Part shown: in pieces, positions 15,785 through 23,039 of the stretch | Position numbering within the stretch: the first letter of the stretch is position 1 | How the letters are laid out: the number at the start of each line of letters is the position of its first letter | Origin: Euryarchaeota archaeon UBA58 | GTDB taxonomy: Archaea; Thermoplasmatota; Poseidoniia; Poseidoniales; Thalassarchaeaceae | Length of the DNA stretch: 32,069 nt | Assembly (NCBI GenBank): GCA_002498525.1 | Contig: DAHR01000016.1 | Span: forward strand, 1 to 32,069 | Direction of reading: 5' to 3' | The notes under the pieces: generated by a model | Told to the model about the DNA's origin: nothing | Databases searched by the model: none | What the model saw: the letters and a program-made list of their open reading frames with translations, nothing else | Made by a program: the position numbers and the translations under genes

Positions 15785-16201
15785 TTACTCGCCAGTGTAT
15801 TCTGTAACTCTGATTCCAAGGTTGCCCCGTCGAGCGGGTCGCTGCATGATTCGGTCCATCTTCTGGTGGAATTCGGCCTCTAGATCAATTTTCATCGCTA
15901 AAGAGTGACCGAGAATAAGAATCAGTAAATCTGCAAGCTCTTCGGCCGCTTCTTCTTTTGGTTTTCCTTTGGTTATCGCGGCTGCGAACTCGCCTAATTC
16001 CTCGACGGTCAAAGCGACGCGATAACCCATGTCGTGACCGTTGTTCTCCTCAGATGCGAAATCATGTTTATGATGGAATGCAGCGACTCTAGACATCATT
16101 GTCAGCCAAGAGCCGTCTGGTGAGTCAGAAGCTTCGATTTCAATCCAATCCTCGACCCTCGATGGTCTGCTCATGGCGGATTGGTAATGGAGGCACTCCA
16201 T
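15785..16201 (-). CDS. MazG-like nucleotide pyrophosphohydrolase
   Basis: 138 residues from ATG 16201, chosen because that ATG overlaps the stop codon of the upstream gene (TGATG); ATG 16174 is an alternative. The all-alpha MazG signature is visible: VEELGEFAAAI (EExxE) and EEAAEELADLLILIL (ExxD). These bind Mg2+ for hydrolysis of a (d)NTP to NMP and pyrophosphate. Such proteins sanitise nucleotide pools. The gene is the last of a minus-strand string beginning at eS1, with a nucleoside phosphorylase two genes upstream. This suits a nucleotide-salvage or house-cleaning unit. Confidence 0.82.
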   Translation of the reverse strand: MECLHYQSAMSRPSRVEDWIEIEASDSPDGSWLTMMSRVAAFHHKHDFASEENNGHDMGYRVALTVEELGEFAAAITKGKPKEEAAEELADLLILILGHSLAMKIDLEAEFHQKMDRIMQRPARRGNLGIRVTEYTGE

Positions 16202-16503
16202 CAACGTAGGCCCGGAGGAGGGACATATCCATCTTCGCCCGCCGGTAATAATAGGACTAGGCCTGAGACCCCGCAAATGATGAATGAAAATGCTACAAGT
16301 GTGTATCTTGCCAACTTTGCTGATGAATCCGCTTCGAGTTCCTCGCATAACTGGAGATTAATTCCTCCTTGGTTCAATAGGATATTGCAATTCCTATCAT
16401 GCTCGCGTTCAGCCTCGTCCCAAATCTCCATCGTTTGAATCATTGCTGAGAAGAGTAGAATTGTTATGATCATCAATGCGAATCCGTGCCGCCAATCCAT
16501 CAT
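16201..16503 (-). CDS. Small two-helix membrane protein
   Basis: 100 residues. Helices lie at about 7-25 and 67-86, joined by a charged loop of ~40 residues with two cysteines (Cys39 and Cys53). ATG 16503 is preceded by GAGGTGA 5 nt upstream (ATG 16500 is nearby), and the stop codon overlaps the next gene's ATG, so this is a genuine member of the operon. If the loop faces outward, the cysteines could form a disulfide. No family is recognised. Confidence 0.75.
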   Translation of the reverse strand: MMDWRHGFALMIITILLFSAMIQTMEIWDEAEREHDRNCNILLNQGGINLQLCEELEADSSAKLARYTLVAFSFIICGVSGLVLLLPAGEDGYVPPPGLR

Positions 16504-16512
16504 CTAATCACC

Positions 16513-17310
16513 TCAATCGGATTCGAGTAGCACTTTGATACAGGCGGCCACGCGCGAACGCAAAGTGGCTGCCATCGCATCGACCTCATGATGGTCGATC
16601 TCAGCGGCAGGGTCACCGGGGGTTTTGCCCGCAGCCCAATTTGATGAGCACGAAAGGGCTGCGTGAGCAATTCCTGATTCTGCAATCAGCCGAGATTCTG
16701 GGCCCAATGTCATTCCGACCACATCTGCGCCGAGGCGAACCAAGGCGTCAATCTCGGCTGGTGATTCAAATTGTGGACCAATGCATTGCGCTACTATCAA
16801 TCCATCAGGACAATTTCCCTGTAATTCCTCAAGGATCGACCGGCAAATGCTTGAGGCAGAAGAGTCGAAAATCGAAGTTCGATCTGTGTGTTTGGCATCG
16901 TCATCGTAGAATGTCCAAGGTCGAGTGGCTAAATCCAGAATATCGCCAGATACCCCAATCAAACCAGGCGGGAGATCTTCACGCATCGTGCCGACCGAGT
17001 TAATGCTCAAAATCAATTGCGGATTTGAGGAAGTCGCAGCGTGAATATTTGCGCGATGTTCAATTTCATGAGGAGGTGTTCGATTCGGTCCTTCTCTATG
17101 ATGTCGGTCGATGAGAAGAATTTCTCCAGATGAAGCAATAATCAAGGATGTTGGAACATCGCCCCAGGGAGTTTCAATTCGTAATTTTTTGACTGACGAA
17201 CCCGTTTTCTCGAAGTCACTGACCAACTGGTTCATCCCTGTCCCACAGAGGACTGCGATACGCTTCACATGGAGAGCCGGTCGGTAATTGTTCATTGGCT
17301 TGACGGCCAT
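16513..17310 (-). CDS. Purine nucleoside phosphorylase, MTAP/MTIP family
   Basis: 265 residues from ATG 17310; a longer frame to 17382 would overlap the eS1 gene by 62 bp and is rejected (ATG 17295 is also possible). Family landmarks: RHHREGPNRTPPHEI with RANI (about 69-89), GPQFESPAEI (178-187) and VGMTLGPE (198-205). Where MTA phosphorylases have an Asp pair recognising adenine (TDYD), this protein has SSNWAAG with Asn224. In the family, Asn here goes with 6-oxopurines (inosine, guanosine or methylthioinosine). So MTI/inosine phosphorolysis is more likely than MTA cleavage. The gene lies 10 bp after eS1 and 9 bp before the next gene. Confidence 0.85.
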   Translation of the reverse strand: MAVKPMNNYRPALHVKRIAVLCGTGMNQLVSDFEKTGSSVKKLRIETPWGDVPTSLIIASSGEILLIDRHHREGPNRTPPHEIEHRANIHAATSSNPQLILSINSVGTMREDLPPGLIGVSGDILDLATRPWTFYDDDAKHTDRTSIFDSSASSICRSILEELQGNCPDGLIVAQCIGPQFESPAEIDALVRLGADVVGMTLGPESRLIAESGIAHAALSCSSNWAAGKTPGDPAAEIDHHEVDAMAATLRSRVAACIKVLLESD

Positions 17311-17320
17311 GTTAACTCGA

Positions 17321-18259
17321 TCATTCCTGAAGACGGGTGATGAGGTCAGCCTTCTTTCCAGAGACTGGTTTATCGGCTGCACGAAGTAAATCCTTGAGTT
17401 CTGATACGGTCATAGATGCTAAATCAGCGTCGTCGTCATCTGATTCATCCTCTGCATCGACTTCTTCGGAATCGACACTGGAAATTTCCTCTTCGGCTGC
17501 CTCATCTTCAACAGATTCTGCTTCTCCTTCCGCAGTCTCAGAGAGTTCCGCACTCGCTTCAGCAGCTGCAAGAACATCAACCTCCGAACTCGACGCAGTT
17601 GCTGCTGCCTTCTCTTCAGCATAGACTTCATCGAGTGTAGGTCCTCGCTCGACCACAACCCCGCTCTGAATCAATTGACTTCGGCGAATCATCACCGTAC
17701 GAACAGGACTAATCTTGGAGACTGCTTCCTTGATCTTGTTTTCCATCGTACCGTCGAGGACTGCTTTCTGGAGTTGAATCCAGGTCGAAGTCGCACCCAA
17801 TTGTAGGATGGCATCTTTGGCGCGAGCGCGCATCTCAGCCTTCTGACTGCCCTTGATTCGACCTCGTGAGATCATGAGAGGTTTGAATCGGATGTAATAC
17901 CCATCCTGACTGACCACATCCACGGTATCATCGATTTTTCCTCGTTCACGACGAACTTGTCGACGAATGTGATCCTTGAGCACATCGTGACCAATGAATT
18001 CCGTGAGAACATCATTTCCTACGGTTTCGGTGATGCGGAAAACCACCTTGACGTGCATCTTCGAGAAATCGCCGTCGAGCTCGTTCTGCATGACTTCGTA
18101 ACGACGACCGACGAGTTGTTCGGAATTTTCAGCGATGGTCTCTCCAATCACTCTGAAGGACCATGGGTTTCGAGGGGCTCGTATCGTGTACCAGCGCTTG
18201 GACTTCCACTTGTCTCGCTGCCTACGTGCCGCTGCCCTTGCCTTTGCACCCTTTGCCAT
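17321..18259 (-). CDS. rps3ae: Ribosomal protein eS1 (S3Ae) with acidic linker and C-terminal SAP domain
   Basis: 312 residues from ATG 18259, about 100 longer than usual archaeal S3Ae. GAGGTG lies 6 nt upstream and decides the start over the GTG at 18268. The core (1 to ~205) has the expected DKWKSKRWYTIRAP and ISRGRIKGSQ blocks and ends near VVVERGPTLDEVY. It is followed by a Glu/Asp/Ala/Ser-rich linker (about 215-275) and a typical SAP helix-extended-helix motif at the very end (MTVSELKDLLRAADK to ADLITRLQE). eS1 sits at the mRNA exit of the 30S subunit. The SAP domain would add a nucleic-acid-binding tail. Confidence 0.94.
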   Translation of the reverse strand: MAKGAKARAAARRQRDKWKSKRWYTIRAPRNPWSFRVIGETIAENSEQLVGRRYEVMQNELDGDFSKMHVKVVFRITETVGNDVLTEFIGHDVLKDHIRRQVRRERGKIDDTVDVVSQDGYYIRFKPLMISRGRIKGSQKAEMRARAKDAILQLGATSTWIQLQKAVLDGTMENKIKEAVSKISPVRTVMIRRSQLIQSGVVVERGPTLDEVYAEEKAAATASSSEVDVLAAAEASAELSETAEGEAESVEDEAAEEEISSVDSEEVDAEDESDDDDADLASMTVSELKDLLRAADKPVSGKKADLITRLQE

Positions 18260-18277
18260 TAGAGACACCTCGTCTAT

Positions 18278-18300
18278 CGGGGGCTACCCCGTTCGCGAAC
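18278..18300 (-). promoter_or_regulatory. Leader hairpin and palindrome upstream of eS1
   Basis: A hairpin CGGGG-GCTA-CCCCG (18278-18291) directly abuts the perfect palindrome GTTCGCGAAC (18291-18300). Both lie between the eS1 TATA-like element and its Shine-Dalgarno sequence. They would fall at or near the transcription start and in the 5' leader, a plausible place for ribosomal protein autoregulation. Confidence 0.35.
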
Positions 18301-18316
18301 CGACCGACCTACATCC

Positions 18317-18328
18317 AGTATATGAATC
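18317..18328 (-). promoter_or_regulatory. TATA-like element for the eS1 gene
   Basis: Minus strand reads TTCATATACTGG, centred near 18323. An archaeal TATA box about 26 nt before the start site would place transcription initiation around 18295, giving a leader of roughly 35 nt that includes the GAGGTG ribosome binding site. Confidence 0.45.
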
Positions 18329-18401
18329 AAAGCCCCCAACACACCACCTCTGACTGGGGCGCAGCGTCGTCTTCAAGGGCGACTTGCCCCTCGCGCATCT
18401 C

Positions 18402-18839
18402 ATGAGTCTCCACAGTGCAGTCTGGCGTGTTCATTGCAGCGCCGTCGATGACATCGCCTTGATTGAGAGCGCACTGGCATGGTTGGCTGGGGATGGTGTC
18501 GAATTGACTCGGGAGAAAAACAAGTCATACCACGGTGCACCACAATTAATTCTGGAAGCGTCGATAACGAAGAAACGCGATGCTCGCGATGCCTTCGTAC
18601 GATTGGGCAAGCAGACTCTGGAAGAATTGCTGCACGACGGAATCTCCAGTCACATCGACGAGAACAAGATCCTCCACCTGCGTATCGACATCGACGATTT
18701 GGTCCAAGGGCGGGTGCGCATGGCGAGGGGTGTGGAGAGGAAGATGGCTGCGAAAGGGCGCTTCAAGATTGAATCCTACCCTGGGGAGAAGCCAGAGACG
18801 GTGATTGTGAATCTCATCGAAGAATGTCTAGAATCTTGA
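18402..18839 (+). CDS. RNA-binding protein, PF01877 family (COG1325, exosome-associated)
   Basis: 145 residues from ATG 18402; a TTG at 18384 would add six. The pattern YHGAPQLILEASITKKRDA, a helix (FVRLGKQTLEELLH), and then ENKILHLRIDIDDLVQGR matches the conserved archaeal RNA_binding family (one alpha/beta domain). Its genes often lie near exosome and ribosome genes; the biochemical role is not settled. It is divergent from eS1 and on its own transcript or with the downstream ferredoxin. Confidence 0.78.
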   Translation: MSLHSAVWRVHCSAVDDIALIESALAWLAGDGVELTREKNKSYHGAPQLILEASITKKRDARDAFVRLGKQTLEELLHDGISSHIDENKILHLRIDIDDLVQGRVRMARGVERKMAAKGRFKIESYPGEKPETVIVNLIEECLES

Positions 18840-18845
18840 TTCATT

Positions 18846-19046
18846 ATGCTCTCAAGCATTTCTAATCGTTTCTTATCGCAGAAGAAACGGCCAAGCGGAT
18901 CAGCGAAGAGAAAGAAGCATGTCAATGAAGAAACTGAGACATTGGTTGGTGGGGCATACCCTCCTCCTGCTGTGCAGAAGGGTCTTAGCGACTTGATTCT
19001 GAGCAAGTTTATTACTCTCATTAACATCGGCAGTGACGAGGACTGA
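18846..19046 (+). CDS. Possible small basic protein (weak)
   Basis: 66 codons beginning 6 bp after the RNA-binding gene and ending with TGA one base before the ferredoxin ATG. The N-terminal half is Lys/Arg-rich (QKKRPSGSAKRKKH), the C-terminal half moderately hydrophobic. The tight fit between two genes argues for it. A stem-loop inside it and the lack of a recognisable family or Shine-Dalgarno sequence argue against it. Confidence 0.25.
   Translation: MLSSISNRFLSQKKRPSGSAKRKKHVNEETETLVGGAYPPPAVQKGLSDLILSKFITLINIGSDED
18867..18889. other. Stem-loop after the RNA-binding gene
   Basis: CGTTTCTT (18867-18874) and AAGAAACG (18882-18889) form a perfect 8-bp inverted repeat around a 7-nt loop, 28 nt after the stop codon of the RNA-binding gene. 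It could be a processing or termination signal, or an operator for the ferredoxin gene. Confidence 0.4.
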
Positions 19047-19047
19047 C

Positions 19048-19323
19048 ATGACCCATGTAGTAACCAGCGCATGCGTGCAATGCAAGTACCAGGATTGTGT
19101 CGCTGTCTGCCCTGTGGAGTGTTTCAGGGAGGCCGATGAGTACCTCGTCATCGACCCCGATGAGTGCATCGATTGCGCAGCCTGCGTGGCTGAGTGCCCG
19201 GTAGGCGCGATCTTCGCCGATACCGATGTGCCTGAGGAGGAGGAAGCATGGATCGACAAGAACGAAGACGAGTGCGCCGACCTGCCGATAGCGATGGGAG
19301 ATTCTCCTGTTCTCGCTGAATGA
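19048..19323 (+). CDS. fdxA: 7Fe ferredoxin [3Fe-4S][4Fe-4S] (FdxA type)
   Basis: 91 residues from ATG 19048, preceded by GAGG 7 nt upstream. The cysteines fall at 9, 12, 17, 21, 25, 40, 43, 46 and 50. By comparison with Azotobacter ferredoxin I, Cys9, Cys17 and Cys50 would hold the [3Fe-4S] cluster, and Cys21, Cys40, Cys43 and Cys46 the [4Fe-4S] cluster. The motif CPVECF and the later LVIDPDECIDCAAC with AIFADTDVPEEE are typical of the bacterial FdxA family. It is an acidic soluble electron carrier. The redox partner is not in the window. Confidence 0.95.
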   Translation: MTHVVTSACVQCKYQDCVAVCPVECFREADEYLVIDPDECIDCAACVAECPVGAIFADTDVPEEEEAWIDKNEDECADLPIAMGDSPVLAE

Positions 19324-19394
19324 ATGAGTTGGCAGTCCAACGGGGCACGAAGCCTTGGAAATAGATTGATGTGTATGAGCCGGCAGGCTCGACC

Positions 19395-20384
19395 ATGGCT
19401 CGCCGCGTTGACCTCACCCAGATGCGTCATGGTACTGAGTTGTTGAAACGCGGCTTCGCCAAGATGCAGGAGGGTGGTGTGATCATGGATGTCGTCACAG
19501 CTGCCGAGGCTCATATCGCCGAAGACGCCGGTGCGACCTCGGTGATGGCACTCGAGAGAGTACCAGCCGACATCCGTTCCGACGGTGGAGTCGCGAGAAT
19601 GAGTCATCCGGATCTGATTAAGGAAATCATCGAAACCACAAGCATTCCCGTAATGGCCAAGGCTCGAATCGGACACGATGAAGAAGCCCGTGTGCTCGAA
19701 TCTCTGGGAGTCGATATGGTCGATGAATCAGAGGTGTTGACACCAGCTGACCCGTTCTTCCATATAGCCAAAAACAATTTCAGCATTCCATTCGTCTGCG
19801 GTTGCACGAGTCTTGGCGAGGCGATTCGTCGTGTGGCAGAAGGCGCAGCCATGATACGCACCAAAGGTGAGGCGGGGACTGGGAATGTCGTCAGTGCTGT
19901 CAAGCACGCGCGCCTCGTCGCCTCAGAAATCTCTCACGCGCGCGAGACAGATGAGGCGGGGCGTGAGGCGATGGTCGATGTCATGATGGAAGGATATCAT
20001 CACCTCGAAGATCATTCAGCATTCGACATCAGTCCTAAGGATACTCCATTCGGTAGCATGGAAGAGCTGCGAAGAGAAATTTCGAGTGTCCTCGATGATG
20101 TGGTACGACTCGGCAGATTACCTGTCGTGACATTTTCAGCTGGAGGCATCGCGACACCGGCTGATGCCGCCTTGATGATGCATCATGGAATGGATGGGAT
20201 CTTCGTTGGATCTGGCATCTTCAAGAGTTCAGATCCAGCGAATACCGCGGATGCGATTGTTCTAGCAACACATCATTTCGAGGATGCGAAAGTCGTCACC
20301 GAGGCCAGTGCGATGATTGGAGATGCTATGCCTGGCCTCGAAATCGAATCTCTCAGCGTGCGAATGGAAGAGCGCGGCTGGTGA
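19395..20384 (+). CDS. pdxS: Pyridoxal 5'-phosphate synthase subunit PdxS
   Basis: 329 residues from ATG 19395; a GTG at 19371 would add eight. The enzyme builds PLP from ribose 5-phosphate, glyceraldehyde 3-phosphate and ammonia. The two active-site lysines are recognisable: Lys89 in MAKARIGH and Lys157 in RTKGEAGTGNV, with the same 68-residue spacing as Lys81/Lys149 of Bacillus PdxS. The glutaminase partner PdxT is not in the window. A small hairpin GAGCC-GGCA-GGCTC (19377-19390) lies 4 nt before the ATG and could limit access to the start if it is in the leader. Confidence 0.97.
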   Translation: MARRVDLTQMRHGTELLKRGFAKMQEGGVIMDVVTAAEAHIAEDAGATSVMALERVPADIRSDGGVARMSHPDLIKEIIETTSIPVMAKARIGHDEEARVLESLGVDMVDESEVLTPADPFFHIAKNNFSIPFVCGCTSLGEAIRRVAEGAAMIRTKGEAGTGNVVSAVKHARLVASEISHARETDEAGREAMVDVMMEGYHHLEDHSAFDISPKDTPFGSMEELRREISSVLDDVVRLGRLPVVTFSAGGIATPADAALMMHHGMDGIFVGSGIFKSSDPANTADAIVLATHHFEDAKVVTEASAMIGDAMPGLEIESLSVRMEERGW

Positions 20385-20426
20385 GATGAGTATCTTCGAC
20401 TGCGACTGGACCTTATCTAGGCTGAA

Positions 20427-21419
20427 TCAGACAGGTCCACGCGTAGTACCCAATCGGCGGCGCTTGCCCTTGTTCTGACCGCCGCGAGTCTTGCCACTGT
20501 CATCGGTGTCGGTCGCGCCAGTGCCACCGAGTGTCAGAGAGCCACTCTCGAGCAGCAGATCGGCCAAGGAGCCGGCGAGTTCCTCATCCTCAGATGGTGA
20601 TTTCAGCGCATCTCTCACAGATTGATTGTGGTCGCGAATGGTCTTCGCACGCTCCTCACGCTGAGCCTTTAGTTCATCGCGGATCTCATTGACTTTATCC
20701 AACATGCCGCTCATCTCCGAATGGACTTCATCGGCACACTTTCTGGATTCGACGAAAGCGTTGTGCAGCCTGTCGCCTTCTGCTCGGACGAAATCTCGCT
20801 CTTCGAACATCGGCTTGATCTCCTCCCATATCGCGTCGGCTTCCTTGTGAGCTTCGATCATCGCCTCGTGTTCAGAATCGGCTTCTCCCTTGAGGCGAGA
20901 TATCGACTCATCCATGTCTCCGAGATCGATGGTGATGGTCTCGTGATCCTTGACCGCAGGAAGCAGTTCGTCGCGCTTCCCCATCAGTTTCTTCAAATGC
21001 TTCAGCAATTTGTTCTCTTGTTTGAGCGTCAAGCTGCCATCAGTCTCGAGTTTACGTTCAATCATCTCGATCTCCCCCTCAGTCTCCATTAATTGGATGA
21101 CGATGGACCGAGACCCTCGCTCCTCATCACGCCGACCTCGCTTGCGGGCAATCAATTCCCTGATGTGATTCTGAATCTCATCTCGGCGTGCCTTGTGGAT
21201 ACGAGCCTTGTTACGTATCTCCTTCTGACTCTCCATGCGCTCGTTGATGGCTTCTCGCAGAGTCTTGCCTTGTTCTTGCACAGCATTGCGCGAATCAGCG
21301 GCTCTGCGAGCATTCTCGCTGTGAGTATTGCGTTGATCTCGCATTCTGCGCAATTTCGTTTCCATAGCGTGCAGACGAGTTCTCAGATCGTCATCGCCAG
21401 GATTGGGCTCAGCATCCAT
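20427..21419 (-). CDS. Coiled-coil protein, COG1340-like (paralogue 1)
   Basis: 330 residues from ATG 21419 (GTG 21422 adds one). Almost the whole protein is charged heptad-rich helix. A break in the middle (KLETDGSLTLKQENKLLKHL, around residues 125-145) resembles the conserved hinge of archaeal COG1340 coiled-coil proteins. After a gap comes a short LLLESGSLTL element and a basic tail ending KGKRRRLGTTRGPV. The same tail pattern ends the coiled-coil protein at 26660-27625. It is the last gene of the minus-strand operon with the zinc-ribbon, DtxR and membrane genes; the gap to the preceding gene is 48 bp. Function is unknown; a structural or scaffolding role is inference. Confidence 0.82.
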   Translation of the reverse strand: MDAEPNPGDDDLRTRLHAMETKLRRMRDQRNTHSENARRAADSRNAVQEQGKTLREAINERMESQKEIRNKARIHKARRDEIQNHIRELIARKRGRRDEERGSRSIVIQLMETEGEIEMIERKLETDGSLTLKQENKLLKHLKKLMGKRDELLPAVKDHETITIDLGDMDESISRLKGEADSEHEAMIEAHKEADAIWEEIKPMFEERDFVRAEGDRLHNAFVESRKCADEVHSEMSGMLDKVNEIRDELKAQREERAKTIRDHNQSVRDALKSPSEDEELAGSLADLLLESGSLTLGGTGATDTDDSGKTRGGQNKGKRRRLGTTRGPV

Positions 21420-21467
21420 CACGAGCCGCCGACGGACGTCGACCTCTTGAATGGACCTGTAACCTCG

Positions 21468-23039
21468 TCACAAGCCCAGAATGGAGAGAATGAATGGCAG
21501 TGTCGGCGAGAGTAAAGCAATCATCGCTCCGACGATGAACAGTGCGCCGGTTGACAGCCGTAGTCTCGTCATCAAGTCAGGCCGTATCTGAACAGTCAGA
21601 ACCCTGCCTGAGACGAGATTTCCTTCGGTATCTTCCAGTCTGACGGTGACTGTCGCCTCACCGGTTGCTGAAGGAATCAGGCTTTGCCAGATGATGCGGG
21701 TTGTGGCCATCAGTGGTGGAAGCGTTTGAGTAAGGTTTGGTGGCAGCATTGAATCTAGTTGGATTTCCTCGTAAGGCTCGACCCTGAGTCTGTAAACGCA
21801 TTCATTGGGTCGAAAATCAGGAGTCTGAACTCGAAGAATGAAATCCAGTTGTTCATCTGTCTGGTTTAGTACGAAAGCGAATAAATTGGCGGGTCCGGCA
21901 ACCAGATTCTCCATATCAACATCGAACCAGACGCTTCCGACACGTCCAGATTCTTGTCTCATCTGCAAACGATCGTGAAGTCTGAAGAATGGCGCACAGT
22001 CAGTGCGGGCGCGAGAAAGTAAACGGTCCCAGGTCTCTTCCCCGAGATCTGGATGATTGAAAAGTCTCTCAATCGTATCGGGTCCAATCATCGGCTCAAG
22101 CGCCTCTCGGAACTCCTCCTCATCAATCAGAGAGCGTCTTCTGAGGTGGAGAAGATGCAGGAGTTTCTCCTGCAGTTGACTGATCGAGTAGCCGCTTCTC
22201 ACTTCACCTTCGACGGTTCTGAGATACTCTGTGATGCGGAAGGCGAGGAGTGGGTCGACATGGGCTTTGATGACATCGGAAAACGGGCGACGCAGAACCG
22301 CGGGGTGAATCGGTGGTGAGAACGCCTCCAACATACCCCAAGGCTCGGTGACGTTGAAGCGAGACTGATTCGATACCAGATGAACGCCATGACCTGCCAG
22401 CAGCGTGCCTGTTGAGAGTGCGAGCAAACGCGGGGAGAGGGCGTCTTCAACGCTGAAGCTAAGAGCTGCAGCGAGGAAGACAGCAGCTAGCAGAAGCAAT
22501 GACATCGTCGCCACCAATTGACGACGGGAAGAATCTATCGTGGCCCGCATCTCAGCGTATCCATGGGCACTCTTGAAGGTCAATCCAACCGTCGTCAACG
22601 ATTCGGCTTCCATCTGGAAAATCGTTTTTGAGACACTCAACAGACGGAACAACAGAAGCAACAGAGTCAGATCGGCGACGAGAATGAACAGTGACAGAAT
22701 ATGGATTCCCGTCGACATCTCGACCGGTGCCACATCCTGCATATGGTCGAGCCACCAGATCGGTGTGCTGTTGCGATAAGAATGAGCCAAACCGAAATTG
22801 ATGATCACTATCAGCGGCATGATGAGGACGAAGCGTGCCCCGCCGCTGATCAGAAGCCGGTCCAGACGCAGCAACAATCTTTCTTGATCTCGCAGACTAT
22901 CCAACTGGCTGGAAGCATCGCTGCGAGCTGATTCGACGATGCCCGGTTGCCGCTCGAGCGAATCTAAATCGGATTCGAGCACATCATCGGCAAGGACATC
23001 AAGTCCGTCTGACAAATCATCCAAGGAACTGTCATTCAT
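21468..23039 (-). CDS. Membrane protein of unknown function, five predicted helices
   Basis: 523 residues. An acidic N-terminal cytoplasmic region (1-65) is followed by helices at about 69-88, 113-135, 175-195 and 204-221. A large soluble region follows (~225-490), with a helical part containing heptad-like leucines (SQLQEKLLHLLHLRRR) and then a beta-rich part that may be Ig-like (PNECVYRLRVEPYEEI, GEATVTVRLEDTEG). A last hydrophobic hairpin lies near 495-520. ATG 23039 overlaps the end of the DtxR gene by 8 bp, with GGAGGT upstream, so translation is coupled. I recognise no family. The context suggests a membrane partner of the zinc-ribbon protein or the coiled-coil proteins. Confidence 0.8.
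   Translation of the reverse strand: MNDSSLDDLSDGLDVLADDVLESDLDSLERQPGIVESARSDASSQLDSLRDQERLLLRLDRLLISGGARFVLIMPLIVIINFGLAHSYRNSTPIWWLDHMQDVAPVEMSTGIHILSLFILVADLTLLLLLFRLLSVSKTIFQMEAESLTTVGLTFKSAHGYAEMRATIDSSRRQLVATMSLLLLAAVFLAAALSFSVEDALSPRLLALSTGTLLAGHGVHLVSNQSRFNVTEPWGMLEAFSPPIHPAVLRRPFSDVIKAHVDPLLAFRITEYLRTVEGEVRSGYSISQLQEKLLHLLHLRRRSLIDEEEFREALEPMIGPDTIERLFNHPDLGEETWDRLLSRARTDCAPFFRLHDRLQMRQESGRVGSVWFDVDMENLVAGPANLFAFVLNQTDEQLDFILRVQTPDFRPNECVYRLRVEPYEEIQLDSMLPPNLTQTLPPLMATTRIIWQSLIPSATGEATVTVRLEDTEGNLVSGRVLTVQIRPDLMTRLRLSTGALFIVGAMIALLSPTLPFILSILGL

Noticed and set aside
17311..17382. Longer start for the nucleoside phosphorylase
   Set aside because: It would overlap the SAP-coding end of eS1 by 62 bp; ATG 17310, just after the eS1 stop, fits the family length.
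17337..17624. Ser/Ala-rich plus-strand frame over the end of eS1
   Set aside because: Antisense of the repetitive Glu/Asp/Ala/Ser linker of eS1; low complexity explains the open frame.
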